Shown: piece by piece, positions 52,897 through 63,015 of the stretch
How positions within the stretch are numbered: the stretch's first letter is position 1
Layout of the letters: each line of letters opens with the position of its first letter
DNA from: DASXHZ01 sp036488085
GTDB lineage: Bacteria > Acidobacteriota > Thermoanaerobaculia > Gp7-AA8
DNA: 64,000 bases
Direction of reading: 5' to 3'
Assembly (NCBI GenBank): GCA_036488085.1
Contig: DASXHZ010000046.1
Coordinates: 1 to 64,000, forward strand
The notes under the pieces: model-generated
What the model saw: only the letters and a program-made list of their open reading frames with translations
Databases searched by the model: none
Told to the model about the DNA's origin: nothing
Program-made: the position numbers and the translations under genes

Positions 52897-55800
52897 CTAA
52901 CTCTCCACCAACGTCCGGAGTTGCCGGGAGGCGACGGTGAGCATGGCTAGATCCACGGCGGGGGCGGTTTTCAGGTCGCTCAGCATTTGGTCGATGCGAT
53001 CGACGACGCGGTTGCGTTGGGCGAGCCAGGCGTCGACGGCGGCGCCGTCGCGAGAGCCGTTCGCCTCCGCGATGACGCGGGAGGCGAGGACGCTTTGGAA
53101 AGTGAAGAGGTCGTCGATTACGCTGGCGATGGCCTGCTTCTGCCACGGTGTGTCGGCGGTCAGTGAGGCGCCGGCGGCGCGGAGGCGATCGAGGCCGAAG
53201 CGGGCGCCGAGGCCGAAATAGACCTTCGCGGTTTCGTCGACGGGGCGACCGGTGCGCGAGATGCGGACGATGTCGAGCGCGGCGCTCATGACGTCGAGCG
53301 ATGCGACGCGGTGGGCGAGCTCGTCGGGGATGCCGTCCGCCGCAAGCTCCCCTTCCCGCGCCTGCAGGCGTTGCAGGAGCGGCGTCGGGAGGACGTCGTT
53401 GAGGCGTTCCGAAAGCGCCGCAATGCGCGGCTTGAACTCCGAGATGTACGCCGCGATGTCGAGCTTCTCGTAGTCGCTGCGCAGCAGCCATACGATCGCG
53501 CGCTCCAGAAGCGAGCTGACCGCGATCAGCATCTCCGTCTGCACCTGCGCGGGCAGCTTGTTGTCGAGCGCATCGATCGCCGACCAGATGGAGCGGAGGT
53601 CGAACGATTCCCGAATGATGGCGAACGCACGCGCCACGTCGCCGGGCGGCTTGCCCATCTCTTCACAGAGCTGGCTCACGAGCGTCGGACGAACGCGGTT
53701 CAGCAGGTCGTTGGTGACGTACGTCGCGATGATCTCGCGGCGCAACCGATGCCGCTCGATTGCGGCGGGATACGTCTCCTGGATCTTGCGCGGGAAGTAG
53801 TCGACGAGGTCGTGCGCGAGCCGCGGATCGTCGGGAAGATCGCTCTTCAGCAGATCCTCGTAGAGCACGAGTTTCGCGTACGCGAGGATGACGGCAATCT
53901 CGGGCCGCGTGAGGCCCTGATGCGCCGCGTGGCGGTCTCCGATCGTCTCGTCGTCCGGCAGCCCTTCGAGGGTGCGATCGAGCTTGCCGGCTTTCTCGAG
54001 CGAGCGCATGAAACGCGCTTGCTCGTCGAGAATGGCCTCGCCGAGGGAGCTCGTGATCGAGATCGCCTGCGTCTGTTCGTAATTGTCGCGGAGGACGAGA
54101 TGCGCCACGTCGTCGGTCATCTCCGCGAGGAACTTGTTCCGCGCCACGATGTCCGCCAGCTCGCCGCGCGCGATGGCGTCGTAGAGCAGGACCTTGATGT
54201 TGACCTCATGATCCGAGGTGTCGACCCCGGCGGAGTTGTCGATCGCGTCGGTGTTGATCTTTCCGCCGAGCTGCGCGAACTCGATGCGCGCGCGCTGTGT
54301 GAACCCGAGGTTGGCGCCTTCGCCGACCACCTTCACGCGCAGCTCGTTCGCATCGACGCGCAGCGGATCGTTGGCGCGGTCGCGCGCCGCGGCGTGATCC
54401 TCGTAACTCGCCTTGACGTACGTTCCGATGCCGCCGAGCCAGAGGAGGTCGGCGCGCGCGCGGAGGATCGCCTTGATGACGTCGGCTGGCGGGAGCGTCC
54501 GCGCCGGCAGGTCGAGCATCTGCTGCACTTCCTCGGAGACCGTGATCGTCTTCGCGCGGCGTTCGAAGACGCCGCCGCCCTTCGAGATCAACGTCTCGTC
54601 GTAGCTGTTCCAGTTGAGGCGCTCGTCGAACATCCGCTGCCGCTCCACGAGCGAGACGGCGAGGTTCGGCGTCGGGTCGAAAAAGATGTGCGAGTGGTTG
54701 AACGCCGCGAGCAGCTTGATATGCGGCGAGAGGAGCATGGCGTTGCCGAAGACGTCGCCCGACATGTCGCCGACGCCGACGACGGTGAAGTCCTCCGCCT
54801 GCGTGTTGCTCCCGAGCTCGCGGAAGTGGCGCTTGACCGCCTCCCATCCGCCGCGCGCAGTGATACCCATCGCCTTGTGGTCGTAGCCGGCGCTGCCTCC
54901 GGACGCGAAGGCGTCGCCGAGCCAATAGTCGTAGTCGGCGGAGACGCCGTTCGCGATGTCGCTGAACGTCGCGGTCCCCTTGTCGGCGGCCACGACGAGG
55001 TACGGATCGTCGCCGTCGCGCCGGACGACGTCGCGCGGCGGCACCACTTCGTCGCCGCGCAGGTTGTCGGTGATGTCGAGCATGCCGCGGAGCAGCGTCT
55101 TGTACGCCTCGATGCCTTCCTGCTGGAAGACGGTGCGATCGCCGGACGGATTCTTGACGACGAAGCCGCCCTTCGAGCCGACCGGGACGATGACGACGTT
55201 CTTGACCATCTGCGCCTTCATCAGGCCGAGGATCTCGAAGCGGAAGTCTTCGCGGCGATCCGACCAGCGGATGCCGCCTCGCGCGACCTTGCCGCCGCGG
55301 AGATGAATACCCTCCATCGACGGAGAGTAGACGGAGATCTCGAACAGCGGGCGCGGCAACGGAAGGTCCTTCACCGCGTGCGAGTCGAGCTTGAACGAAA
55401 GATACGGCTTCCGTTCGCCCGCCGCATCGCGCTGGAAGTAGTTCGTGCGCAGTGTAGCGTCGATGAGGTTGACGTAGAGACGGAGGATGCGGTCCTCGTC
55501 AGGGTTCGCGACCTTCTCGAGCGCGTCCTCGATCTGCGAGCGGATACCGAGTGCCGCGGCGTGGCGGCCCATCCCCTCGGACGTCGCCTTCGCGCCGCGG
55601 AGCGACGTCGGTCCCATCGCCGGATCGAAGTTGATTTTGAACAGCTCAATCAGGAGCCGCGTGATGGCCGGATTGTTCGCCAGCGTCTGCTGGATGTACG
55701 CCTCGGAGAGGTTGACGCCGATCTGCCGCAGGTACTTCGCGTATGCACGGAGGACGACGATCTCGTGCCACTCCAGCTCCGCCGTCAGGACGAGACGATT

Positions 55801-57762
55801 GAATCCGTCATCCTCGGCATAGCGCGTCCAGACGCGGATGAACGCCTCCTGGAACTTCTCCTTGACCGGCCGCAGGTCGTCCTGCATCCCTTCCGCGGAG
55901 AGCGAGAAGTCGCGGATGCGGACCGGAACGTTGGTGCCGAGGGGCCGCACTTCGTACGGAACCTCCGACTGCACCTTCAGCCCCATGTTCTCGAGGCGCG
56001 GCATGATCTCGGAGAGCGCCACCGGCGGACCGGTGTGGATGATCTTGAAGTGGAAGGCGCGCGTATCTCCGCCTTGCGCGCGATGGCGATAGAGATCGAC
56101 CTCCAGATTCGAGGCCTTCAAAACACTCTCGACGTGACGGATGTCGTGCTCCGCCGCCTCGGCGGTGAAGCGTTCGGCGTACGCCATCGGGAACGCCTTG
56201 CCGTAGCGGTGATACAGCTCGATGCCGGCTTCCTCGCCGTGATCCTGCACTAGGACGTCGAGGAGACGATCGCTCCATGTGCGCGCCGCCTCGCCGAGGT
56301 GCGCTTCGACGCGCTTCACATCGACGTCGGGAATGGAGCCGGGCGTGGTGCGGACGACGAAGAGGCCGCGCGCCAGCGCCGATGACGTGATCGAGTCGTA
56401 GACCTGCGTCTCGCGTCCGTTCAGCGCCTCTTCGAGGATCTCTCGCGCGCGCTCCTTGAACTCGGCCGTGTAGCGATCGCGCGGAACGTAGACGTAGCAG
56501 GCGACGAATCGCCCGAACAGGTCACGGCGCATGAAGAGCGCAACGCGCTGCCGCTCCTGCAACTGCAGGATGCCCCAGGCGATGTGGAACAGGTCGTCGT
56601 CGGTGATCTGGAAGATCTCGTCGCGCGGCAAAGTCTCGAGGATGTCGACGAGCGCTTTTCCGTTGTGCGAGTGGGGATCGAAGCCGGCGCGCTCGATGAC
56701 GCGGCGCGCCTTGAGGCGCAGCATCGGAATCTCGCGCACGCTCCGCGAATACGCCGCGGAGGTGAAGAGACCGAGGAACCGGTCCTCGCCGATCAGGTTG
56801 CCCTTCGGGTCGTAGCGTTTGATACCAATGCGATCCATCGGTACCGGGCGGTGGATGACGCTGCGCGAGTTGGCCTTGGTGATGACGAGCAGGTTCTTCT
56901 GGCGCGCGTAGTCGCTGAATTCCGCCGACAGCGGCGCCTCGGAACGCGTCGCCGACTGCGGCAGGATGTCGCGCAGGATACCGAGGCCGGAGGACGGATC
57001 GACCGGAAGGTAGTCTTTACCGCCGCGCGTCTCGAAGCCGTAGCGCCGATAGCCGAGGAAAACGAAGTTGCCGTCCTCGAGCCAGCGGAGGAACGCGCGC
57101 GCTTCGTCGACCTCCTCCTGCGGCATCGGGAGCTTCGCGCTCTCGAGCTCCGCCGTATCCTCGGCGAGGCGCTCACGCATGGCGCGGAAGTCGGTGACCG
57201 ACATGCGAACCTGCGCCAGCACGCGCTCGAGGGCGTTGCGCAGCGACTCGATCTCCGCCGGGTCGGTTTCCTGATCGAACTCGACATGCATCATCGACTC
57301 GACCACGGCGTCGCTCGGAGCAGCCAGCGTGGTGGTGACTTCGACTCGATTGCCGCGCTCGTCGCGACGCACGCGGAAGACGGGATGGATCAGCAGGTGG
57401 ATGTTGCGGTCGCGCCGATGAACCTCGGCGCTGACGGAGTCGACGAGGAACGGCATGTCGTCGTTGACGATCTCGATGACCGTGTGCTCGAGCGTCCAGC
57501 CGTTGGCTTCCTGCGTGGGGTTGAAGATGCGCACCTTGGCGGCGCCGGGGGTACGCTGCGCCGCGAAATCGAAGAGCGAGAGGGCTCCGCCGAGGAGCGT
57601 CTCGAAAGAGGTGTAGATGATGTCGTCGGGGGCAACGAGCGCGAAATAACGGCGGACGAACTGCTCCGCGCTCTCGGAAAGCGTCTCGCCGACCCGTTTG
57701 CTCGCTTCTTTAGCGATGCGGTCGACCAGATCCGCTTTGCGTTCTTCTGCCGTGATGGCCAT
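52897..57762 (-). CDS. NAD-specific glutamate dehydrogenase (large 180-kDa type)
   Basis: The 1,621-residue product matches the length and plan of the large bacterial GDH (1,550-1,650 residues). N-terminal regulatory ACT-like segments lie within ~1-550 (VEIVNDDMPFLVDSVSAEVHRRDR, NFVFLGYRRYG). The catalytic region (~800-1,200) has PLPRPLFEISVYSPSMEGIHLRGGKVARGGIRWSDRREDFRFE and GSKGGFVVKNP. It also has the NAD loop in VVGVGDMSGDVFGNAML, and FNHSHIFFDPTPN. A long C-terminal region has GEAILDEQARFMRSLEK. It deaminates glutamate to 2-oxoglutarate, feeding the TCA cycle in which sdhCAB acts. The antisense frame over it is a shadow. A broken copy of its 3' end lies at 49791-50053. Confidence 0.94.
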   Translation of the reverse strand: MAITAEERKADLVDRIAKEASKRVGETLSESAEQFVRRYFALVAPDDIIYTSFETLLGGALSLFDFAAQRTPGAAKVRIFNPTQEANGWTLEHTVIEIVNDDMPFLVDSVSAEVHRRDRNIHLLIHPVFRVRRDERGNRVEVTTTLAAPSDAVVESMMHVEFDQETDPAEIESLRNALERVLAQVRMSVTDFRAMRERLAEDTAELESAKLPMPQEEVDEARAFLRWLEDGNFVFLGYRRYGFETRGGKDYLPVDPSSGLGILRDILPQSATRSEAPLSAEFSDYARQKNLLVITKANSRSVIHRPVPMDRIGIKRYDPKGNLIGEDRFLGLFTSAAYSRSVREIPMLRLKARRVIERAGFDPHSHNGKALVDILETLPRDEIFQITDDDLFHIAWGILQLQERQRVALFMRRDLFGRFVACYVYVPRDRYTAEFKERAREILEEALNGRETQVYDSITSSALARGLFVVRTTPGSIPDVDVKRVEAHLGEAARTWSDRLLDVLVQDHGEEAGIELYHRYGKAFPMAYAERFTAEAAEHDIRHVESVLKASNLEVDLYRHRAQGGDTRAFHFKIIHTGPPVALSEIMPRLENMGLKVQSEVPYEVRPLGTNVPVRIRDFSLSAEGMQDDLRPVKEKFQEAFIRVWTRYAEDDGFNRLVLTAELEWHEIVVLRAYAKYLRQIGVNLSEAYIQQTLANNPAITRLLIELFKINFDPAMGPTSLRGAKATSEGMGRHAAALGIRSQIEDALEKVANPDEDRILRLYVNLIDATLRTNYFQRDAAGERKPYLSFKLDSHAVKDLPLPRPLFEISVYSPSMEGIHLRGGKVARGGIRWSDRREDFRFEILGLMKAQMVKNVVIVPVGSKGGFVVKNPSGDRTVFQQEGIEAYKTLLRGMLDITDNLRGDEVVPPRDVVRRDGDDPYLVVAADKGTATFSDIANGVSADYDYWLGDAFASGGSAGYDHKAMGITARGGWEAVKRHFRELGSNTQAEDFTVVGVGDMSGDVFGNAMLLSPHIKLLAAFNHSHIFFDPTPNLAVSLVERQRMFDERLNWNSYDETLISKGGGVFERRAKTITVSEEVQQMLDLPARTLPPADVIKAILRARADLLWLGGIGTYVKASYEDHAAARDRANDPLRVDANELRVKVVGEGANLGFTQRARIEFAQLGGKINTDAIDNSAGVDTSDHEVNIKVLLYDAIARGELADIVARNKFLAEMTDDVAHLVLRDNYEQTQAISITSSLGEAILDEQARFMRSLEKAGKLDRTLEGLPDDETIGDRHAAHQGLTRPEIAVILAYAKLVLYEDLLKSDLPDDPRLAHDLVDYFPRKIQETYPAAIERHRLRREIIATYVTNDLLNRVRPTLVSQLCEEMGKPPGDVARAFAIIRESFDLRSIWSAIDALDNKLPAQVQTEMLIAVSSLLERAIVWLLRSDYEKLDIAAYISEFKPRIAALSERLNDVLPTPLLQRLQAREGELAADGIPDELAHRVASLDVMSAALDIVRISRTGRPVDETAKVYFGLGARFGLDRLRAAGASLTADTPWQKQAIASVIDDLFTFQSVLASRVIAEANGSRDGAAVDAWLAQRNRVVDRIDQMLSDLKTAPAVDLAMLTVASRQLRTLVES

Positions 57763-57802
57763 GCGGTCTCCTGAGGGTATTGCTACAGCGGGTCGATATC
57801 AT

Positions 57803-58912
57803 ATGACAGCGATGCGGCGCGCCATCCTGGTCCTGCTGCTGGTCGTGCTCTCGGTGACGGCCGGCACCGCCCGAGCGAAAGACGAGTCGTACGAGCTCTT
57901 TCTTTCCTCGAATTACGACGCCAAGAAAGCGTGGCCGATCGTTTACGCGCTCGACGCCCGAGGGCAGGCGGGCGCGCCGCTGGAGCCGCTCCGCGCCGCG
58001 GCAGACGAGCTCGGGTTCATCATCGCCAGCTCGTACAAATCGGCCAGCGACGAATCGAACTCGCCGAACGTCACGGCGATGCGTGAGATGTGGAACGCCA
58101 CGCACGCGAAGCTTTCGATCGACGACAAACGGGTCTACGTCGCGGGATTCTCGGGAACGGTGCGCGCGGCGGTGATTCTCGCGTTGAAAGCACCTGGGAC
58201 GATCAGCGCGATCATCGGCGCCGGCGCCGGCTTTCCGCCGGACCGCGAGCCTGATCCGTCGATGAAGTTCGCGTTCTTCGGCACGGTCGGACGGCGCGAT
58301 TTCAACTATTCCGAGATGCAGGAGCTTGAGAAGAAGCTGACCGCCGCCGGGATCGAGCACCGCATCGAGGAGTTCGACGGTGTCCATGAATGGATGCCGC
58401 CGGCGCTCGGGCGCGAGGCGCTGGCGTGGCTGACGATCCGCGAGATGCGAAACGGGACGCGTCCGCGTGACGCGGCGCTGATCGACAAGCTGTGGCAGGA
58501 AGACCTCGCACGCGCTTCCGCGGCGGCTGTCCTCCCGCGCGGGCGGCTCTTGCAGCAGCTCGCGCGCGGCTACGCCGGCCTGCACGACACGAGCGCGCTC
58601 GCATCACGCACGGTCGGCGCGAAGGAGTACGCGAACGCGCAGAAGAAGCTCGACCGCGAGCTGCAGGATGAGGCGGAGGCGATCGCGAACGCGCAACGGA
58701 TCGTGGCGACGTCGAAGACGTCGGCGGACGCCATCCGGGCGCTGCACATCGATGCCCTGAAAAAGCGCACCGACGACTCGGCGAAGCGGATCCTGAACAC
58801 GTTGCTGGCGCAGACAGGGTTCTATCTCCCGCGCCAGATGCACGAGCGCGGCGATCTCGCGCGCGAGGCGTACTTTCGCGAGATCGCGGAGGCGATCAAG
58901 GCGCCGCGGTAG
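57803..58912 (+). CDS. Secreted alpha/beta hydrolase
   Basis: I start at the ATG at 57803 (another at 57812); frames from further upstream overlap the GDH start and lack sense. The ~369-residue product has a signal peptide (AILVLLLVVLSVTAGTARA). The hydrolase domain covers ~20-205: WPIVYALDARGQ, ELGFIIASSYKSASDES, the nucleophile elbow VAGFSGTVRAAVIL, and the His in DGVHEWMPPALG. The ~150-residue C-terminal helical region is unrecognised. It resembles poly-ester/feruloyl-type esterase domains. It is divergent from GDH and convergent with the M28 gene. Confidence 0.8.
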   Translation: MTAMRRAILVLLLVVLSVTAGTARAKDESYELFLSSNYDAKKAWPIVYALDARGQAGAPLEPLRAAADELGFIIASSYKSASDESNSPNVTAMREMWNATHAKLSIDDKRVYVAGFSGTVRAAVILALKAPGTISAIIGAGAGFPPDREPDPSMKFAFFGTVGRRDFNYSEMQELEKKLTAAGIEHRIEEFDGVHEWMPPALGREALAWLTIREMRNGTRPRDAALIDKLWQEDLARASAAAVLPRGRLLQQLARGYAGLHDTSALASRTVGAKEYANAQKKLDRELQDEAEAIANAQRIVATSKTSADAIRALHIDALKKRTDDSAKRILNTLLAQTGFYLPRQMHERGDLAREAYFREIAEAIKAPR

Positions 58913-58918
58913 ACATGG

Positions 58919-58955
58919 TTCACGCGGCTGCACGCCCCTCACCACGGGCGGCGGT
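58919..58955. repeat. Partial copy of the dispersed intergenic repeat
   Basis: gttcacgcggctgcacgcccctcacc recalls the left end of copies A-C. It sits directly after the stop at 58912. Confidence 0.45.
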
Positions 58956-58979
58956 CGGGGTTGGCGTGTGTGCGAAAAC

Positions 58980-60559
58980 TCAGCGCTTCCCGAACATGTC
59001 GCCAAAGAAGTCGCCTTTGCGCCACTGCGGGCGGGCGGCGGCATTCGCGACCTCATCGCCTACGAGGTAGTCGAACTTCGCCACCATGGCGGCGACGGTG
59101 AAGTCGAGCGGTTGGGACATGTCGTCCTTCGGCGAGTGGTAGATCGTCTGTTCCCAATGCTCCATCTGCTTCACGAGGTCGACGCTCGGGTCGATCGGTT
59201 TGTAGCCGGAGCCGACGTAGACCGCGGGGACGCCGCGCTTGACGAACGGGTACTGGTCGCTGCGGACGAAGACGACCTCCTCCGGCTGCGGATCGGGGCT
59301 GATCTCCAGGTGCATCGTCGCGGCGGCATGTGCGACCGCGTTGCCGAGGGTCGAGTGCTCGCCGCCGATCGGAACGACGTCGCGTGTCGGCGTGAACATG
59401 AAGATCTCGTCGATGTTGATGTCGGCGACCATGGCGCTCGCCGGTACGGTTGGATTGTTCGCGAAGTAGTCGGCGCCTTTGAGTCCCTTCTCCTCACCCG
59501 TCGTCGCGAGGAAGAGGATCGAGCGCTTTGGCCGGTTCCCTGTCGCGAAGAGGCGCGCGACTTCGAGCATCGCCGCGATCCCCGAGGCATTGTCGAGCGC
59601 GCCGTTGTTGATCGTGTCGCCTTCCACCGGCGCGCTGATGCCGAGGTGATCGAGGTGCGCGGAGTAGACGACGTACTCGTTAGGGAGGTCTGTGCCGCGC
59701 AGAATCCCGACCACGTTCGGGCTCGAAACGCGCTCGTGTTTGCTGACGAGGTGAATCCTGATCGTGCGGCCGGTGGGATGGCCTTTCATCGCCGCATTGT
59801 CCGCGGCGCCGGCGAGTGAACCGAAGTTTTCGTCGAACAGGGCCTGTGCCGCGCTCGAATTCATCGTGATGCTCGACGTGATCGCGGCGAGACCCTTCGC
59901 CTCGCCCTTCGCGTCGGTCCAGTTCATCGTCCCGAGTTGATACTGCCGTACGACACGCGGCCATGCGGCGCGCGCGTCGTCGCGCGCGGCGCGGAGGAAG
60001 ATGACCGCGACAGCGCCGTGCGCCGCCGCGTTCTCCATCTTCGTCAGCGTCGCCGCGAAGTGGGCGCGTAGGTCACTGGGAAAAACGACGCCGGCGCGCC
60101 GCTGAAGATCGCGACGACCTTTCCCTTCGCGTCGAGGCTCGCGTAGTCGTCGTATTTCTGCGGCGGCGCGGTGATGCCGTAGCCGGCGTAGACGACCGGC
60201 GCGTCGATGTCGAGCTCGTCGTGGACCGGATCGCCGACCGTGGCGAAGTCGGTTCCGACCTTCAACTGCGGACCGGCAGTTCCGTTGTACGTGATGGTGA
60301 CGTATGAGTCGTCCGAGGCCGTCGTCTTCACGAACGGAACGGTCTGGAAGTAGGTGCCGTTCGCCCCGGGCTCGAGGCCGAGCTTCTCGTATTCGGATGC
60401 TATGTACTGCGCCGCGAGCAGGTAGCCGCGCGTTCCGGTTCCGCGCCCTTCGAGCAGGTCGCTCGAAAGGAAGCGCATGTGCGCCGCGATCCGGTGCGGA
60501 TCCTGCGCGAACGCGGCGAGCGGGACGAGGAGCAGTGCGACGGCAACCAGTTTTCGCAT
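58980..60559 (-). pseudogene. M28 zinc aminopeptidase interrupted by a frameshift
   Basis: Two frames together give one M28 peptidase of about 525 residues. The first, from the ATG at 60559, has a signal peptide (LVAVALLLVPLAAFAQ), the protease-associated-type start (HRIAAHMRFLSSDLLEGRGTGTRGYLLAAQYIA), and ends KVVAIFSGAPASFFP before turning into a stop. The second frame continues with the rest of the enzyme. It keeps the metal ligands in YSAHLDHLG, NNGALDNASGIAAMLE, TTGEEKGLKG, INIDE and YHSPKDD. Continuity demands one extra base at a run of three C and five T bases (60078-60085). A real mutation or a base-call error would both explain it. The gene follows the metalloprotease stop by one base. 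Confidence 0.8.
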
Positions 60560-60560
60560 G

Positions 60561-62996
60561 TCAGTCTCCAATAGGCGGCCCCGGCGGGATTTCGGCCGGC
60601 GCCGGGTACTTGCGGTCCTTACGCGCGAGGAAGTTGTCGATGTCATCGCGCGTCGAACGGCGATGCGCGAGCTCGATCTCTTCTCCTTCGAACGGAGCGG
60701 CGAGACGCGACGACAGCTTGCGCAGCGCATGCGCCGCCTGGGCGCGTACCTGAGGATCGTCGGTGTCGCTCCCCGCAAGCGCCATCAGCTTCGTCACGAA
60801 CATCGTTCGTGCGGCGCGGGTGATCGCGGCGTCGTATCCGCTGCCGCTCTTCATCGCGATCTCGATCAGCCGGTTGGTCACCTCGGACATCGCCGGATTC
60901 GCGGCGCTCTCGGCGTGGAATTCGACGAGCCGCGCGCAACGCCGCGCATCGAGGAGCGCCGTCATCGTGATGTCGATCGACGCAGTGGCCGCCGCGATCG
61001 GATCGAATACCGGCGCCGTCTTCTTGTCGAAGAGCTCCGCAATCCCCTCCTCACGGCCATACGCGCGGGGCGGGATGACGTCGAGGATGCGCTGAGGCAG
61101 CGCCAGGAACTTCGGATCGAGCGTCGACAGCACCGCATCGAGCGCGTCGCGCTGTTGCTTCGCGTCGACGATCTTGCGCACCGGCTGCGGCGATATCGCG
61201 CCGCGCTCTTTCACCGCGTACGTGTAGTTCAAACCGCCGATCGACTTCGCGGCAGCCTCGAGTTGATACCGATGATGGAGGTACAGCGGGAGGAGGATCT
61301 CTTCGAGCGTCGAGAGCGGCTGGCCGACCGCGAGATTGCGCAGGCCGAACTGGTCGAGCCCGATGCGGCGCACTTCGATCTCATGCCGGAGCTGTGCGAC
61401 CGGGTCGCTCCCCGCGTCCCAAACCGAGCCGAGGGGGTGGGCGGCGCTCACCGGCCGCGAGTCGGCGTCCTTTACGAACAGCGGCGCCTCGGCGGCGATG
61501 CGATTCAGCTCCGCGTCTTCGTTCGCGCCCGCCGGGAACTGCGTGTAGCCGTAGCGGATCGCGAAGAGGTCGTACGCGCCGACGCCCTTCGCGTAGGCAT
61601 CGGAGAAATCGAGCTTGCCGTTGGTGATCTTGATGACGGGTGACGGGTAGTCCATCACGGAGGCGCGGCCGTAGGTCGAGGCGGCCATGTTGTGATCGAG
61701 GCCGAGTGTGTGTCCGACCTCGTGCGCGGCGAGCTGCCGGATACGCGCGAGCGCCAACATCGACGGCGAGGTCGTTGGATCGAGCTGCGACAGCGCCTCA
61801 TCGCCGAGTGCTTCGTACTGCGGGATCAGTCCGCGCGCGATCAGGACGTCCTGCCGAATGCGGAGCGACCCGAGAAGCACGACCCCTTTGATGATCTCGC
61901 CGGTGCGCGGGTCGGTGATCGACTCCCCCATCGACCAGCCGCGCGTCGAGCGATGGATCCAGTTGATGATGTTGTAGCGGGCGTCCATCGGATCGGCGTC
62001 GGCGGGGAGCACCTTCACGATGAATGCGTTCTTGAATCCGGCCGCCTCGAATGCCTGACTCCACCACGATGCGCCTTCGATCAGCGCGGAGCGGATCGGC
62101 TCGGGACAGCCGTTGTCGACGTAGTAGACGAGCGGCTTCACCGGCTCCGACACGGCTGCATTCGGATCTTTTTTCTCGAGCCGGTGGCGCGCGATCCAGT
62201 GCTTCTCCAGCGGCGCGCTGAAGGGCGACGCGTAGTCGGCGAAATCGACGCCGAAGATGCCGACGCGCGGATCGGCGCGGCGCGGCTTGTAGCCGGGCCC
62301 GGGAAGCGCCACGAACGAGTGGTGCTCGCGGACGGTGACCGCTTCGGCGGTCGGCGTGACGCCGCTGATGAGATTTCCCGGCTTGTCGTTCGTCACGAAA
62401 GTCAGCGTCGCCTCGACCTCCGTGTTGCGCGGAAACGCCTTCGTCCGATCGAGGTAGATCGCGCTGCGGTTCTTGTCGACCGAGTAGTTCCCTTGCTGCG
62501 ATTCGCGGAGGGCGCGCGCGACGCCGTGAATGTCGGTGAGGAAGAAGTCGGTGGCGTCGACGAGCACGCTGGAGCCGGTCGCCGCTTCGACTTTGAATCC
62601 TGCCAGGATCGACTGCGCGAAAGAGTCGGCCACTGACTTCTGCTCTGCTGGATCGTCGGAAAGCGCCCGGAAACGGTAGTTCGGCTCGACCATCAACACG
62701 CGCGGGCCGACACGCTGGAACCGGACTATGTGCGTCGCGCCGAGCTGGTTGCGATCGAGCCCGATTGGATTCGATCCGACGCCTCCGGGGAGCGACGTCT
62801 GGTAGATCATCTCTTCGCCGAAGCGCGAGATCTCCATCATCAGCTTGCCGTTCGCGGCGTCCCAGTAGAGCGGGACGTAGCCGTCGATCTTCTGGAGGCT
62901 CGCCGTGGCGGTGGCGATCTCGGGTGTCTCCGCGGTCGCCGTGACCGCGCATGTGAGGGCGAAAAGAAGGGACAGCAGGAGGGCAGCGCGTTTCAT
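60561..62996 (-). CDS. DUF5117-type zinc metalloprotease
   Basis: The 811-residue secreted protein starts with a signal peptide (LLLSLLFALTCAVTATA). N-terminal domain residues ~30-240 (DGYVPLYWDAANGKLMMEISR, QTSLPGGVGSNPIGLDRNQLG, MVEPNYRFRAL) match DUF5117/DUF5118. The catalytic domain has the extended zinc motif AAHEVGHTLGLDHN near residue 425, with the Met-turn DYPSP after it (SVMDYPSP), so it belongs to the metzincin-like group. A C-terminal region from ~530 (GLDQFGLRNLAVGQPLSTLEEILLPLYLHHRYQ) is shared by the family. It is cotranscribed with the M28 gene one base downstream. Confidence 0.92.
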   Translation of the reverse strand: MKRAALLLSLLFALTCAVTATAETPEIATATASLQKIDGYVPLYWDAANGKLMMEISRFGEEMIYQTSLPGGVGSNPIGLDRNQLGATHIVRFQRVGPRVLMVEPNYRFRALSDDPAEQKSVADSFAQSILAGFKVEAATGSSVLVDATDFFLTDIHGVARALRESQQGNYSVDKNRSAIYLDRTKAFPRNTEVEATLTFVTNDKPGNLISGVTPTAEAVTVREHHSFVALPGPGYKPRRADPRVGIFGVDFADYASPFSAPLEKHWIARHRLEKKDPNAAVSEPVKPLVYYVDNGCPEPIRSALIEGASWWSQAFEAAGFKNAFIVKVLPADADPMDARYNIINWIHRSTRGWSMGESITDPRTGEIIKGVVLLGSLRIRQDVLIARGLIPQYEALGDEALSQLDPTTSPSMLALARIRQLAAHEVGHTLGLDHNMAASTYGRASVMDYPSPVIKITNGKLDFSDAYAKGVGAYDLFAIRYGYTQFPAGANEDAELNRIAAEAPLFVKDADSRPVSAAHPLGSVWDAGSDPVAQLRHEIEVRRIGLDQFGLRNLAVGQPLSTLEEILLPLYLHHRYQLEAAAKSIGGLNYTYAVKERGAISPQPVRKIVDAKQQRDALDAVLSTLDPKFLALPQRILDVIPPRAYGREEGIAELFDKKTAPVFDPIAAATASIDITMTALLDARRCARLVEFHAESAANPAMSEVTNRLIEIAMKSGSGYDAAITRAARTMFVTKLMALAGSDTDDPQVRAQAAHALRKLSSRLAAPFEGEEIELAHRRSTRDDIDNFLARKDRKYPAPAEIPPGPPIGD

Positions 62997-63015
62997 TGCG
63001 CGCGATTTTAGTGCG

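Noticed and set aside
53311..56253. A 980-codon open frame antisense to the GDH gene
   Set aside because: It is a shadow of GDH codons in GC-rich DNA; its translation is Arg/Glu/Asp-rich, without domains, and GDH is unmistakable on the other strand.
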